Shown: piece after piece, positions 34,116-44,166 of the stretch
How the letters are laid out: every line of letters begins with the position of its first letter
Numbering within the stretch: the first letter of the stretch is position 1
Assembly (NCBI GenBank): GCA_022376465.1
Contig: JACDTU010000028.1
Coordinates: forward strand, 240,289 to 304,288
Origin: Cubamyces lactineus
Taxonomy: Eukaryota; Basidiomycota; Agaricomycetes; Polyporales; Polyporaceae
Length of the DNA: 64,000 nucleotides
Direction of reading: 5' to 3'
Position numbers and translations under genes: made by a program
Notes under the pieces: model-generated
What the model saw: the letters and a program-made list of their open reading frames with translations, nothing else
What the model was told of the DNA's origin: nothing
Database searches by the model: none

Positions 34116-35442
34116 ATGGCTTTCATTCGTCCCACTCGTCCCACCGATGGAGTCCCTCGTCGAGGTGACCCTGCTCGCTTCGCGTACATTACTGACTACC
34201 ACCTCTGGTCGTCAGGTCGTACCACGCTGCCTCCGGTCACCCGCCCGCCATCACTGCTGGTTCCGCCCTCGAAGTCCCGGGAGTCGTCGCTCCCTGGGAG
34301 TTCGGTCAGCATCTCGACGTCTACCTGCTCCGCGACGCCATCCTACTCGCCAACGGGCGCACGCGCCGCGGACACGCTGTCCTGATGTTCGAGGACGCGA
34401 CCGACGTCCTCCCGCAGATGCTCAATCCGTCGCCTGGTCTTCCCCCCACGCCCGGAGCTGGAGGCATCGCGATCACGGTCACGAAGACCACGCACACTCA
34501 CTCATCGCCCGAGCCCGACGACAGCGACCACGACAACAATTCGATTCGTGTCAATTCTATCGTACAGGCGACTCGACCCGGAACCCCGATCGCGACGACG
34601 CACTCCGACTGCCCACCGAACTCGCCGCGCACCCGACCGGTGACCGTCGAGGAAGTGGAGGACGTCGAGGGTGAGTCTCACCCCATCTTCACGACAGCCG
34701 CGGACGCTCAATACGCACTGCAAAAGCTAGAAGGACTCGTATCAGCCTGGATGAAGAAGATGGACGTCGACGACGGACCAACCTGGACCGTCGTCCGCGA
34801 GTCCGAGGAGGTCACGATGGGCGACGAGGATGGTCAGGACAACGGAGGGACGTCTCGCGAGGACAGGCAGACCGGAGCCCCAACTGGCGACGGAACACTC
34901 AGCATCACGCCTCTCACCACGCCCGAGGCGGCCTCACCCATCCTCTCCCCGCTCGACCTCAACACCACGATTCTGGAGGCAAGGCAGGAGCGCGCGCTCC
35001 CAACTTTCGAGATCCCGGACGTACCGTACGATTTGCGCCCGCGTCCCGTACCCCGCAAGCGTTACCTCGAATCCCCGCGTGAGTATCAATGTTTCGAATG
35101 CGTTATATTGGGTCTAAATACGTTACAGCCCCCCGCGAGCCCATCAAGAAGCCCCGTCGTCGTGGCGCAGGCCGCGCTCGCCCGCAACTAGCCTTGCAGG
35201 CAGCCGAGCGTGCCAGACTCGTTAGTCTGCTGGACGTTCCGGCTCGCCTGTGGACTCGAAGCGAGCGACGCTTCTTGCGCACCTCCATGCGCTCGATGCG
35301 CCGGGCAATTCAAGGTGGCATCGGGCACGGCGAGGTCCTCACGACGGACAGCGACGAGAACCACGACGAGAACGCGCGCGAGCCCCCGCAGTGGGAGAGC
35401 GCAATGGACAATCATATCAATTCGTTTCGCGCACGGTTGTGA
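34116..35442 (+). CDS. B1 accessory gene in the gag-pol spacer, spliced
   Basis: The 3' part is well supported: a frame including ATG 34385 runs to 35078, a typical 50-base intron (35079-35128, GTGAGT...TTACAG) follows, and the exon 35129-35442 continues in phase to TGA. Residues are protein-like: VYLLRDAILLANGRTRRGHAV and LMFEDATDVLPQM before the intron, REPIKKPRRRGAGRARPQLAL and LVSLLDVPARLWTRSERRFL after it. The likely N-terminus (ATG 34116, MAFIRPTRPTDGVPRRGDPA, then RFAYITDYHLWSSG) is in another frame, so either an intron (for example 34165-34274) or a one-base frameshift joins them. The tail is basic, then acidic. No family recognised. A spliced gene inside an LTR element is unusual; it may be captured host sequence. 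Confidence 0.55.
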
Positions 35443-37430
35443 CTACAGGAGAACGAGCGGATAGAACGTACGCGGCGCATCTACAGCGCGCGCGCGGAGG
35501 TACTAGAGCTAATTTTTCGTATTGTCGTACTTTTCGTCTCTCAGCTACTTGACGTATTCGTATCCATGTGACCGGGGCTTTGTATTAGCGACAGTCAGTT
35601 TAGAACAACGGGAGAAAAGCGGCCTAGCCGCATAGACGAAAACCCCCACGCCCGAGCAGACAGCAAAGAGCGCGAATGGATACTCGCGAGGCGAAAGCCT
35701 CGGTCGTGAACCACCCGCGCGCCGCCGCCGCTCGAGAGAAGAGGGAGAGGGGACAAGGTTAGCAGACAAACAGAAGAAGAAAAAGAAAAGAAAAGACGAA
35801 GGGCGCGGCGACGGGTACTTACCTGGTATCTTACCTGGTACCCGTAGCGCGCGCCGGAACCGAGAGCGCGTGAGTGCGCGAGGCGCGAGATAGCGAGAAA
35901 GCGAGGAAGAAGGACGAGAGGGTGCGGAAGTGTGTAGAGGCGAGAAGGCGCGAGGCGCGAAAGAAGAAGAAGAAGAGGGAGGATGCGCCGGAGCTAGGAA
36001 GCTCGACGGCGGACGTACCTAGTAGTAGACGAATCCGAGCAGTGCAGAGGGTCAGAGGAGTTAAGTAGACTATGCCCGACGATGCGATGTACTGTAAAGA
36101 TAAGTTAGAATACACGGGATGGAAGCTGTCCGAGCGGAGAAGTCCGGGACATCGCCAGAGCTGAGGAGCTCGATGGCGGAGAGTGCAAAGTCTTGAAGAG
36201 CTTGAGGGTACCTGGGATGACGGATGAGTTAAGTAGACTACGCCGGAAGTTGTCCTAGATAGTCTTGAGGTTGTACGGAACGAGTGCGCGACGTCGAGAG
36301 GATACGGAAGTGGAGGCCCAGAGGACGGATGCTGCGGCAGGCGACGTAGGTGTGTGAGGAGAGAAGTGCAGATAAGCCGGCCTGGAACGGGTGGACAAGG
36401 TTCCGAGCCGTCTTCGACGTCTTCTTGAGGTCATGGGCTGCGGCGCGAGGCTGCCAGGCATCTTCTGCAAGGCCGGAACTGAATAGGATCGACGTAGGAG
36501 GGAGGTGGGGACTGGATTTGCAAGCTATAGGGTTAAGTACAAAGCGTAGATCATTAGTACTTACCTGTAAATCGCAAAACCCTGCCAATCGCCCGCTAAT
36601 CCCATTCATTTCCCCGCTAATCCGAGAGTTCCGAGTCTTGAGCGATCGAGGAGGACAGGTGGAGTGAGCACGGAGTCTTGACGCGCGGCGGAGGTGACCA
36701 GACGAGCAGGATACGAGAAGAGCAGTGTTCTGAGCGCACCAGAGGTCAGCCGAGTCGAGTCCGAAGGTTTACGAAGCGATGTCAAGCGTGAGAGGAGAAG
36801 GAGGACGTGTAGCCGACAAGAGAGGACGCATATACAGCTGAGGACGAGGAGAAGAGCATCGGGGAGACACTTGCACACCTCCCGAGGGGCTCGGACCTGT
36901 CGGAATTAGTTCGTATGAATCCGTAGTAGTACCTGTGAACCAAACCAGGCGTGAGCTAGAGGAATAGACACGTCGGAGGTGATGAAGGCTGAAAGTAAGG
37001 ACGAGTTAAGGACAGCCAGACTAGCGCCGAGGACGATAAGGACGATCCTTGCGTGAACAGCAGAGTAGAAGAGTCACGTGACCGGAGTACAGGACCGAGC
37101 AAACCAAAGTCCGAGAAGTCCGAGAAGCCCGAAGAGACCGAACCTGTGCTGCGGTAGAATAGACGCTATACTACCCAGAAAGGCAGGCTCTCGCGTGGCA
37201 ACCACGTGGAAACCACATGGCAACCACATGGCTCGGCCGGGCCCACGGAGGCTGTATCTCAGGCAATGCGAGGCTGTATCTCCCCCAATTCTAGTCCGTT
37301 CTAGACGATTCCGGTACCTACTGGTAGCCAGAAAATTCTAGAATTTAATAGAATACTCTGCTTAGTAACAATTGCCAATAGAAAGTGCCAGAAGGGCATG
37401 GAAGGGTGTACGCAGCCTCATTCGGACCAG
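35443..37430 (+). other. B1 gag-pol spacer, second part
   Basis: Purine-rich, no convincing ORF. It contains two of three copies of GAGTTAAGTAGACTAYGCC (36058-36076, 36226-36244; the first is at 32628-32646). There is an ATTAGTACTTACC motif (36553-36565), a short CCGAGAAGT tandem near 37108-37140 and GGCAACCACATGG repeats at 37195-37233. Confidence 0.5.
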
Positions 37431-37438
37431 TATATAAG
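37431..37438 (+). promoter_or_regulatory. second internal TATA box, upstream of the small ORF and pol
   Basis: TATATAAG, 44 bases before ATG 37475. It could start a separate RNA carrying the small ORF and pol, which would solve the problem of expressing a pol lying far from gag. Confidence 0.45.
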
Positions 37439-37474
37439 TCAGTGTACAAGTCCAGCAGAGCTCCAGTACCAGCC

Positions 37475-37741
37475 ATGAAGAACCCAGTTCTAGAAGGCAG
37501 GCTACGTCAGATCGAGTCAGAAGAGAAGGTTCGGAGAGTTCGTGCAGCAGTTATACTTAGTAAGCATAAGCCGAAAAGTACGCGTTCGCGAGCCGAGGTG
37601 ATACGACGAATGATGCGTCGAATGAAACAGGCAGACTACGCACAGAAGCGAGAGGCTCAGAGACCGATGTATAGCCCCAGTAGTATGCGAGGGAAGTTAC
37701 TGCGGCCCGGACCTCAGCCCGAGTTGTCGTACCAGACCTAG
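37475..37741 (+). CDS. small basic ORF upstream of B1 pol
   Basis: 88 residues, ATG 37475 to TAG 37741. Rich in Arg, Lys and Met: LRQIESEEKVRRVRAAVIL, SRAEVIRRMMRRMKQADYAQ. It could form one or two basic helices. It sits just after an internal TATA box and 480 bases before pol. No family recognised; it could be a nucleic-acid-binding peptide or a chance frame. Confidence 0.35.
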   Translation: MKNPVLEGRLRQIESEEKVRRVRAAVILSKHKPKSTRSRAEVIRRMMRRMKQADYAQKREAQRPMYSPSSMRGKLLRPGPQPELSYQT

Positions 37742-37753
37742 GTACACATCTCT

Positions 37754-37765
37754 GACTGTGGGGCG
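37754..37765 (+). repeat. internal copy of the polypurine-tract motif GACTGTGGGGCG
   Basis: The same 12 bases occur at 31970-31981 and at 41761-41772, the latter being the polypurine tract that abuts the 3' LTR. The internal copies may be extra plus-strand primer sites or scars of past recombination. Confidence 0.55.
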
Positions 37766-38219
37766 GGTGGCTAGCCTACGACGGAATAGATTAGTCGGAG
37801 TATGTCATAGTTACCATAGCACTCGTTCCATGTGCAGTGACAGAAATCGATGGTATATCTCCCGTAGACGGGCAACCAAATAACTTCTCTCAGTACACAA
37901 GGAGACGAGCTTCGAAGCGGAAGGCGCGACACGTCAGCTTCAATACCGTGATGAAACAGCCGAGGACCCTGTTCTCAGTTATTCCATCACGATATTGAGA
38001 AGCAGAAGGAGCAGAGCAGATGAGTATCGAAGGCCCGTCGGAGACTGGTGTGTTGATATAGGAGAGAACACGAGGTAGACACGTGCCGTCCTTGCTACGA
38101 CGGAAAACTGGCTAGATCATCCTTGGAGACAGCAATCAATCCAGAGCTCGAGATCCAACACGTGTAAACCTTGTTACTCACCAAATTTCACATCGCATCA
38201 ACGCACCAGTACATTTGAT

Positions 38220-41200
38220 ATGGAGAGACGTACTAAGACGCTCGGAGACCAGTCGAGGTCTCCGCCGACCCTTCTCACACGCGCAAGGAGGCCAATAGTG
38301 TTCCTTCTCGTAGAGGATGAGTCAGTGTTGCAAGACCCTGATTCGGAATCTGCCAAAGAGACACAGGAGGCTGATGAGACGGAAGACGAAGACGACCAAG
38401 AGGAGGACCAGCGTTGCCGTGTGTACGGAGCGTACAAGCCGGTAGATCGGAGAGTGAAACCAGTGCCTGGAGTGTTCCCGGAAGATGCTAGAGTCACTCG
38501 GCAATTTCCGGAAGACCCTCTATCGTCACTGCGACCACTTACCCCGCATCCGCCCGAGTTTGTACCGACGACGAAGTTGACACAAGAACGTATGGAAGGT
38601 CTGAAGATCAATGCAGATGGATTTCTCTGGCCGGAGGAAGAGAAGCTGTTCAAGCATATCTTCTCCCTAAACGAGAAAGTCCTAGCTTTCGAGGAAGGAG
38701 ATCGTGGGACGTTCCGAGAAGATTACTTCTCTCCTTACATAATCCCTACCATTCCGCATGTTCCGTGGATGGACAAGAACATTCCAATTCCACCAGGGAT
38801 TAAGGAGCAAGTAATAGAACTACTTCGAGGAAAATTGGAGGCAGGAGTCTACGAACGATGTCAGTCATCGTATAGATCCAAGTGGTTCTGTGTGCTGAAG
38901 AAGAACGGAAAGCTCCGTTTAGTTCACGATCTTCAGCCACTGAATGCTATTACGATACGTGATGCAGGCTTACCTCCAAACCTAGACGATTTCGTGGAGC
39001 CATTTGCGGGAAGACAGTGTTATACCGTGCTAGACCTTTTCTGGGCCTTTGACGCACGTAAGCTAGACATCGTGAGCCGGGATCTCACAGCATTCCATTC
39101 ACCACTCGGATTGCTGCGCCTGACTTCGATGCCGATGGGATTCACAAATTCACCAGCTGAATTCCAAGCTTGTATGACATTTATTCTCCAAGATGAGATT
39201 CCCCATGTGGCTAATGTGTTCATTGATGATTTACCAATCAAAGGACCAGCTACATGCTATCCCGATAGCGACGGTAACCCAGAAGTATTGAAGGAGAATA
39301 GAGGTATTCGCAGGTTCATTTGGGAACACGCCAATGATGTGCATCGGATTCTTCACAGAGTCGGGCATGCAGGAATTACGTTCTCGGGTCTGAAAGCCCA
39401 GGTCTGTAAGCCAGATGTCATCATTGTAGGACAGAAGTGTACGCCAGAAGGCAGGATGCCGGAGGATGATAAGGTGGACAAGATTCGCAATTGGCCGGTG
39501 CCAAAGACAGTCAAGGATGTACGAGGATTTATTGGTCTGTGCGGGACAGTCAGGATCTGGATCAAGGACTTCTCAGAGAAGGTAAGGCCTTTACGGGAGC
39601 TCACGCTTCAGAAGGCTGAATTTATCTGGGATGACCGTCGTCAGAATGCTTTTGACGAGCTGAAGGATCTGGTTGCCTCAGCACCAGCCCTGCGACCAAT
39701 AGATTACTCATCGTCCAACCCAGTCATACTGTCAGTAGACTCCAGCAAATACGCAGTCGGGTTCATTCTTTCCCAAATAGACGACGAAGGCAGACGAAGA
39801 CCAGCGAGATACGGATCATTGCCGATGAACGAGACAGAGTCCAACTACAGCCAACCCAAGCTAGAGTTGTATGGACTCTATCGAGCTCTGAGACGATGGA
39901 GGCTGTACCTGGTCGGAGTTAAGACACTTCACGTGGAAGTTGATGCAAAGTACATCAAAGGTATGCTCAACGAGCCAGACTTACAGCCAAATGCGACAAT
40001 CAACCGATGGATTCAGGGAATCCTGTTGTTTGACTTTAAGTTGGTTCACGTTCCCGCAGCACAGCATAAGGGACCAGATGCCTTGTCGAGACGACCTCTA
40101 GGAGAAGGAGAAGCAGTAGAAGACGACGATGGAGACGAATGGCTAGACAATATTGCGTTGTATATTGGTACCACTCCATCAGAAGCGAAGGATCAGTTTG
40201 AGATGTTATCGGGATATGACGAGAACACAGAGGTGTACCTGGCTCCTACCACCACTCAGGATCAGATATTACAGATGATATTCAGGTTCCTATCCGACCT
40301 CGAAGTTCCTGAATTCTCTACACCTCGTGCCCGTTTCAAGTTCCTCCGAAAATGTCACAACTACTTTGTGAAAGATGGAGCAATGTACAGACGGTACGCT
40401 CAGCGAATGCCTGTAAAGGTTGTGTTTGAAGAGAACGAACGGAGAAGGATTCTAAAAGAAGCGCACGATCAGTTCGGTCACAAGGGGGTGAGAGCCACTT
40501 TCGAGACAATTCGACTTCGATTCTTCTGGCCATACTACCACGGAGATGTTCATCGCTACGTTAGCGAATGTCGAGAATGCCAGATCCGGAGTGTCAAGAA
40601 AGTAGAAGTCCCGCTCATCATCTCTACACCTGTAGATCTGTTCTATAAGGTGTACATGGATGTCATGTTCATGCCGACCGTACGAGGCTATAATTGTATC
40701 GTAGCCTGCCGAGATGACTTATCTGGAGTAACCGAGGCGAGGGCTCTGAAGGGAGCATCGTCCAAGGAAGTTGCGAAGTTCTTTTGGGAACAGATCATCT
40801 GTAGGTATGGTGCAGTTCACCATGTGGTAACAGACAACGGGTCTGAAACGAAGGGAGCATTTGAGGCACTCGTACGGAGATATCGGATCCACCATATCCG
40901 TATCTCTCCATACAACTCAAAGGCAAATGGAGTCGTGGAGCGAGGCCATTTCATACTCAGAGAAGCCCTGATCAAGTCGTGTGAGGGGAACATCTCGAGA
41001 TGGCCAGAGCTGTTACCCTTAGCCGTATTTGCAGATCGGATTTCCATTCGGAGGGCGACTGGATTTAGCCCGTATTTCCTACTTCATGGAGTACACCCAG
41101 TTTTGCCTATGGACCTCCGAGAGTCTACGTTCATGGTGGAAGGATTCAGAAGTAATATGTCGCATGCAGATCTATTGGCTTTACGCATACGTCAATTAGA

Positions 41201-41726
41201 GCGAAGACCAGCAGATGTTGCACGGGCAGCTGAGATCCTACGCATGTCAAGACTAACCTCAAAGGAGCACTTTGAGAAGCGATTCGCACATCGCATTCGC
41301 AGAGAAGTCTTTGAGAGTGGAGATCTAGTTCTTGTCAGGAACTCTACTATCGAAAGGGAAATGAATCGGAAGCATAAACCAAGATACCTAGGGCCGTACG
41401 AGATCGTACGACGGACCCAGAACGGTTCATACGTCATCAAGGAACTCAACGGAGATGTCTCACGGGAGAATGTAGCCGCCTTCCGGTTGCTTGCATACCA
41501 CCCGTCAGATAGAGACATTGAGAACCTTGTCAGTGACCCAATCAATGCAGTAGACAATGATGACGCACAGCTAGAGGAAGATGTCTTGGAAGAAGAAGGC
41601 AAAGACGTTGGCGATGAGGATCTTGAGGAGATCATAGGAGAAGAGTCAGACAATGACGATGAATCTGAGGACGAGATGGACATGTTACCAGTAAGTCAGC
41701 GAACCCGAAGCCATATGAGATGTTGA
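38220..41726 (+). CDS. pol: B1 Pol: RT, RNase H, integrase
   Basis: ATG 38220 to TGA 41726, 1168 residues, intact. Reverse transcriptase: SKWFCVLKKNGKLRLVHDLQ, LDLFWAFDARKLD, MPMGFTNSPAEFQ, and a catalytic box VFIDD at about 333-337 in place of YxDD. RNase H: VILSVDSSKYAVGFILSQ, ESNYSQPKLELYGL. Integrase: zinc motif HDQFGHKG...CRECQ, then MDVMF, VVTDNGSETKGAF and SPYNSKANGVVERGHF with the DDE acids. No chromodomain; the C-terminus is acidic (EDVLEEEGKDVGDEDLEE). The integrase type and RT box mark a lineage different from A and C. There is a 480-base gap to the preceding small ORF. Confidence 0.93.
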   Translation: MERRTKTLGDQSRSPPTLLTRARRPIVFLLVEDESVLQDPDSESAKETQEADETEDEDDQEEDQRCRVYGAYKPVDRRVKPVPGVFPEDARVTRQFPEDPLSSLRPLTPHPPEFVPTTKLTQERMEGLKINADGFLWPEEEKLFKHIFSLNEKVLAFEEGDRGTFREDYFSPYIIPTIPHVPWMDKNIPIPPGIKEQVIELLRGKLEAGVYERCQSSYRSKWFCVLKKNGKLRLVHDLQPLNAITIRDAGLPPNLDDFVEPFAGRQCYTVLDLFWAFDARKLDIVSRDLTAFHSPLGLLRLTSMPMGFTNSPAEFQACMTFILQDEIPHVANVFIDDLPIKGPATCYPDSDGNPEVLKENRGIRRFIWEHANDVHRILHRVGHAGITFSGLKAQVCKPDVIIVGQKCTPEGRMPEDDKVDKIRNWPVPKTVKDVRGFIGLCGTVRIWIKDFSEKVRPLRELTLQKAEFIWDDRRQNAFDELKDLVASAPALRPIDYSSSNPVILSVDSSKYAVGFILSQIDDEGRRRPARYGSLPMNETESNYSQPKLELYGLYRALRRWRLYLVGVKTLHVEVDAKYIKGMLNEPDLQPNATINRWIQGILLFDFKLVHVPAAQHKGPDALSRRPLGEGEAVEDDDGDEWLDNIALYIGTTPSEAKDQFEMLSGYDENTEVYLAPTTTQDQILQMIFRFLSDLEVPEFSTPRARFKFLRKCHNYFVKDGAMYRRYAQRMPVKVVFEENERRRILKEAHDQFGHKGVRATFETIRLRFFWPYYHGDVHRYVSECRECQIRSVKKVEVPLIISTPVDLFYKVYMDVMFMPTVRGYNCIVACRDDLSGVTEARALKGASSKEVAKFFWEQIICRYGAVHHVVTDNGSETKGAFEALVRRYRIHHIRISPYNSKANGVVERGHFILREALIKSCEGNISRWPELLPLAVFADRISIRRATGFSPYFLLHGVHPVLPMDLRESTFMVEGFRSNMSHADLLALRIRQLERRPADVARAAEILRMSRLTSKEHFEKRFAHRIRREVFESGDLVLVRNSTIEREMNRKHKPRYLGPYEIVRRTQNGSYVIKELNGDVSRENVAAFRLLAYHPSDRDIENLVSDPINAVDNDDAQLEEDVLEEEGKDVGDEDLEEIIGEESDNDDESEDEMDMLPVSQRTRSHMRC

Positions 41727-41760
41727 AATGTTGGTAGAGGACGACCAGGGACGGTCGTAG

Positions 41761-41774
41761 GACTGTGGGGCGGA
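41761..41774 (+). promoter_or_regulatory. polypurine tract of B1
   Basis: GACTGTGGGGCGGA directly precedes T41775, the first base of the 3' LTR. The G-rich part is interrupted by one T and one C. Confidence 0.65.
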
Positions 41775-44162
41775 TGTCACGCACCAATTTGGATTGGTAC
41801 CTGGACATGGCAGAATCAGTACAAGTCAGTGGGAACGGATTAGCTAAAAGTCACGTGCCAGACCTGAGTAAGCGGATGACTGAGCAGCAACGTGATCATC
41901 AACGTGGCACAGATGCGCAGTCAGTCAGCTTCTCATCATCACCCATCATGGTCGGCGTGTCATTCGATCTTCCCTTGGCTGTCCAGCACGCGATTCCCCG
42001 AGACGTTCAGCCAGACCAAATACCCCGCTGCCCCGTAGTAGCCTATGGCCTGGACCACCACGTTCTTTTCCGACCCGACGGCCTCTTCCCGCATCGGCTA
42101 CGACCAGTCGCGTTAGGCGAGGAAGTCGACGAGCGAGATGTGTGGGTAGACGTTGAACCCGCAAACAAGGAGGTGCGCCCACGATGGTTTGTTCCCCGGG
42201 TGGGAAGCTACTGCCGACTAGTGCTCCCCGACCAACGACGTTTCACGGGGCGAATCACGCGCGTGGTCGAATACCAGCAGACGCGCATCGTTCTGTGGGT
42301 AGAACACCCACACTCCCCTGCCAGTGTCACCTTGGCAGTCCCCTACGCATTCTTCGAAGGGACTCGGTGGTGGTACATTCGGTTGCGGAGCTGGCTTGGA
42401 TGGTTGCGACCCGACAGCGACCGGCACAACTCGGGCAAGTTTTTCATTTCGCTCATATGTACACGTTGGAATCTCACACATCCACAGTGGTTGGACAGTC
42501 CCCGAACATCGACGAGTGGGAACTGGATGACCACATTCAGGGGGAATTCCAGTATCTGTACGCGAGCTGAGGGAACGGGTATCGGACATGGACTTCTTAG
42601 ATACAGTCATTCTTTCGGACAGTCACTCCTTTCGCGATCTCAATGGACGTTCATCACTTTTTCCATTGCCAGATTCATGCCAGAGGCATACCTAAGAGAG
42701 GTATCTGAGGCAGTACTACCAGCAACGAGGCTATGCAAGGCTATACGGTGTTGCCATCGAGGCTGTGAAGCTAGCAACGCACAGCCATGAACAGCCTCGG
42801 ACACGACAACCAATGGCGCAGCCATACACTGTTCTAGAATGTTCCAGCTCATGCTAGAGGATACTAGAACACACAAGGAGGAACTAGAAGGTTCTTGAGG
42901 CAGTTCACAGCCTGGAATCTTCCGGGACTTCAAAGACTTAGAGGAGGCAGTGACCGCACAGCCTTGGGGCAGTGTACACAGCCGTTTGGCAGGGTAATTT
43001 GCAAAGCCTGGAGCATCCCAGACCTTGGTAGAACACCCTAGAATGTTATGGAAGGTTCAGAGAACTAGTTAGTCATACATTAGTAAGTAGTTAGTAATGT
43101 AGATAGAATGCGCCGGAAGCTTTCTGGGAGAGTATATATACTCGACTGGCAAGGCCCCGGAAAATAGAGAATCATATCAAGAGATCACAGTAGGACTTTC
43201 TCACAAGCGAGTAAAGTCTGAAGCCAGCCAGCAAAGCTGCGGTAAGTATCAGCAAGCACCAGCAAACCAGCAAGGCAGCAAGTTCGAGTCGATAGTCAGC
43301 AAGTCCAGCAATCGCCGTCAAGTTCTCAGCAAGTACAGCAGCAGGGAAGGTTTCTGCGCGAGTCATCGTAGGGCAATCGTTCAAATAGTTCTCCGTGTGG
43401 AACACGTTCGATTGGGCCTTACCATCGCTCGGTAGAACCACGAGTTATATCGTAAGTCACTACAGGTTGGACCTTCGCAGCCGAGTCTGGGGTTTCGCAG
43501 TCTGAGTGCAGATACACGTCGGTAGATCGAAGGAAGAACGGGATAGGGCGGTTCTTAGACCGTTGACCGTTGACGAGAGCGTGCACGCCGTGTGGGTTAG
43601 TTAGGGGAAACTCTACCAGCTCTATCGGTACGTTCTAGAGTAGGTGGAGGAAGCTTTCTGGTAGTTACCGGAGGTTTCTGGGAAGGTTTCGAGATCATTA
43701 CGACCTGGGAAGTAGAGGTCTAATCTTACTAGGTTCGATAGACTTAGTTAATTCCGTAGATTCTATTAATAGCGTACTTCGCCAAGTAAGGGCCACCCCG
43801 AACTCGGCAGAGCCACTGTCTGGAAAGGAGGAAAACCGACAAGCTTTGCGGCAACGTGAGGTCTTTTGGTTCAATCGTTTCGAGACTCGTATTCGAGAAA
43901 CGTATTCTGTGTCACCCCTCATTTCTTTCATTTTGATCTTCATAGAACTGTTGGTATCCCACCCTCGGTCGAAGATTTTTGATTGTTTTGAGTAAGGTAG
44001 TCCATAGGTAGTCTGTCAGTAGTCAGTTAGGAGGTATCTCGTCACTTCTGTGAGGTGCGATCCTTTACGCTTTCTGCATACATACTTCCGCTTTTGAGTG
44101 TGTTACACGCACCCATCAGTCCCTAGCCAAGCAAAGGACCGAGACCGACGCCACTCGCGACA
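41775..44162 (+). repeat. B1 3' LTR (2388 bp)
   Basis: Same length as the 5' LTR, with three substitutions seen. At all three positions the 5' LTR and B2 agree, so the changes arose on this copy. The terminal CA is at 44161-44162. Confidence 0.93.
41807..42790 (+). CDS. U3 ORF in the B1 3' LTR
   Basis: The same 327-codon ORF as at 23560, here in the copy that would be carried at the 3' end of the genomic RNA, 80 bases after the pol stop. This is the position where an accessory protein could be translated from a spliced or subgenomic RNA. The same probable frameshift near 42417 is present. Confidence 0.5.
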   Translation: MAESVQVSGNGLAKSHVPDLSKRMTEQQRDHQRGTDAQSVSFSSSPIMVGVSFDLPLAVQHAIPRDVQPDQIPRCPVVAYGLDHHVLFRPDGLFPHRLRPVALGEEVDERDVWVDVEPANKEVRPRWFVPRVGSYCRLVLPDQRRFTGRITRVVEYQQTRIVLWVEHPHSPASVTLAVPYAFFEGTRWWYIRLRSWLGWLRPDSDRHNSGKFFISLICTRWNLTHPQWLDSPRTSTSGNWMTTFRGNSSICTRAEGTGIGHGLLRYSHSFGQSLLSRSQWTFITFSIARFMPEAYLREVSEAVLPATRLCKAIRCCHRGCEASNAQP

Positions 44163-44166
44163 GCGC
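44163..44166. repeat. target-site duplication of B1, right copy (GCGC)
   Basis: Right partner of 23524-23527, directly after the terminal CA of the 3' LTR at 44161-44162. Confidence 0.85.

Larger units (their letters stand above)
23528..44162 (+). mobile_element. element B1: 20.6-kb Ty3/Gypsy retrotransposon nested in A
   Basis: Bounded by two 2388-bp LTRs (23528-25915, 41775-44162), TGTCAC...GCGACA, with GCGC duplicated outside. The LTRs differ at three positions I could find (24762/43009, 24988/43235, 25903/44150), so the insertion is young. Contents: LTR with an ORF in U3, primer site, Gag with two protease-like domains, a 7.8-kb spacer with internal promoters and an accessory gene, Pol without chromodomain, polypurine tract. 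It is far longer than the usual 5-12 kb. A second copy (B2) starts at 55225. Confidence 0.93.

Noticed and set aside
30455..38219. The B1 gag-pol spacer as a later foreign insertion
   Set aside because: B2 has the same first 2 kb in the same place, and no target duplication or element ends can be found at the spacer borders, so at least that part belongs to the family.
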